From: Planctomycetaceae bacterium
Lineage (GTDB): Bacteria; Planctomycetota; Planctomycetia; Pirellulales; Thermoguttaceae
Reading direction: 5' to 3'
Length of the DNA: 6,932 nt
NCBI GenBank assembly: GCA_031254675.1
Contig: JAIRTV010000318.1
Span: 1-6,932 of the forward strand
The notes under the pieces: model-generated
Database searches by the model: none
The model's input: the letters and a program-made list of their open reading frames with translations, nothing else
What the model was told of the DNA's origin: nothing
In this document: piece by piece, positions 6,878 to 6,932 of the stretch
How positions within the stretch are numbered: position 1 is the first letter of the stretch
Layout of the letters: each line of letters begins with the position of its first letter
Made by a program: the position numbers and the translations under genes

Positions 6878-6908
6878 TGAACGCTTACACTTTTTTTCCT
6901 AGCGTTCA
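6878..6908. repeat. Small inverted repeat TGAACGCT / AGCGTTCA
   Basis: TGAACGCT (6878-6885) is the exact reverse complement of AGCGTTCA (6901-6908), with a 15-nt T-rich spacer. On the plus strand the T7 run lies in the loop rather than after the stem, so this is not an intrinsic terminator. The arms contain the TGAACG word that recurs in this region, so it may be a paired protein-binding site. Confidence 0.5.
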
Positions 6909-6932
6909 TAGTGTGGTTGTTAATTTAGATAA

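Larger units (their letters stand above)
6542..6932. other. Upstream region of the oxidoreductase gene, mostly without genes
   Basis: About 390 nt are AT-rich with several homopolymer runs (T7 near 6638-6644, A9 near 6847-6855, T7 at 6891-6897). No long ORF, tRNA or rRNA-like stretch is visible. What can be seen is a weak promoter candidate, recurring TGAACG words, two small inverted repeats (6652-6657 with 6674-6679; 6878-6885 with 6901-6908), and one 43-codon ORF on the minus strand. No transposon ends or target-site duplications were recognised. Confidence 0.6.

Noticed and set aside
1..6932. CRISPR array, tRNA, rRNA or complete insertion sequence
   Set aside because: No evenly spaced repeats of CRISPR length, no cloverleaf-like or rRNA-like stretch, and no transposase catalytic domain or terminal inverted repeats were seen on either strand.

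Overview
The window most likely comes from a planctomycete (Planctomycetota) of low to moderate GC content; by eye it is clearly AT-leaning, and no base count was made. Three features support this. A DUF1559-type tail with an exact H-X9-DG motif enters at the left edge. A Tat-exported Gfo/Idh/MocA oxidoreductase of the type amplified in planctomycetes is present. There is also a very large Sec-exported multidomain protein with a glycoside-hydrolase-like layout. The lineage call rests on these family traits, not on a marker gene.

Layout from left to right. (1) Positions 2-163 hold the C-terminal 53 codons of a DUF1559 / prepilin-like protein on the plus strand. (2) A 190-nt gap follows, containing an unusual hairpin (233-293) built of 9-nt units of the form nnAC(A/C)(A/G)GAT, three direct and two inverted. 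(3) Positions 354-4040 encode a 1228-residue secreted protein. It has a GATase-like N-terminal domain, beta-sandwich modules (one discoidin-like), a probable TIM-barrel-like core, a second GATase-like domain and a small C-terminal beta domain. (4) Positions 4040-5101 encode a 353-residue Sec-exported protein of unknown function whose start codon overlaps the stop of the previous gene (TAATG), so the two are probably co-translated. (5) An 81-nt convergent gap holds a hairpin that may terminate both sides. (6) Positions 5183-6475, on the minus strand, encode a 430-residue Tat-exported Gfo/Idh/MocA dehydrogenase. (7) Positions 6476-6932 hold its leader and about 400 nt of mostly non-coding DNA, with a recurring TGAACG motif and a possible 43-residue coiled-coil ORF on the minus strand (6695-6826).

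Working model (inference): the two-gene plus-strand unit makes exported proteins that bind or cleave a glycan. The convergent oxidoreductase may oxidise or rearrange a released sugar, as in other planctomycete loci where Gfo/Idh/MocA proteins sit next to carbohydrate-active enzymes. The substrate cannot be read from the sequence. The least explained items are the large protein, which lacks the catalytic signature of any glycosidase family I recognise, its coupled partner, and the 9-nt-unit hairpin in front of them.
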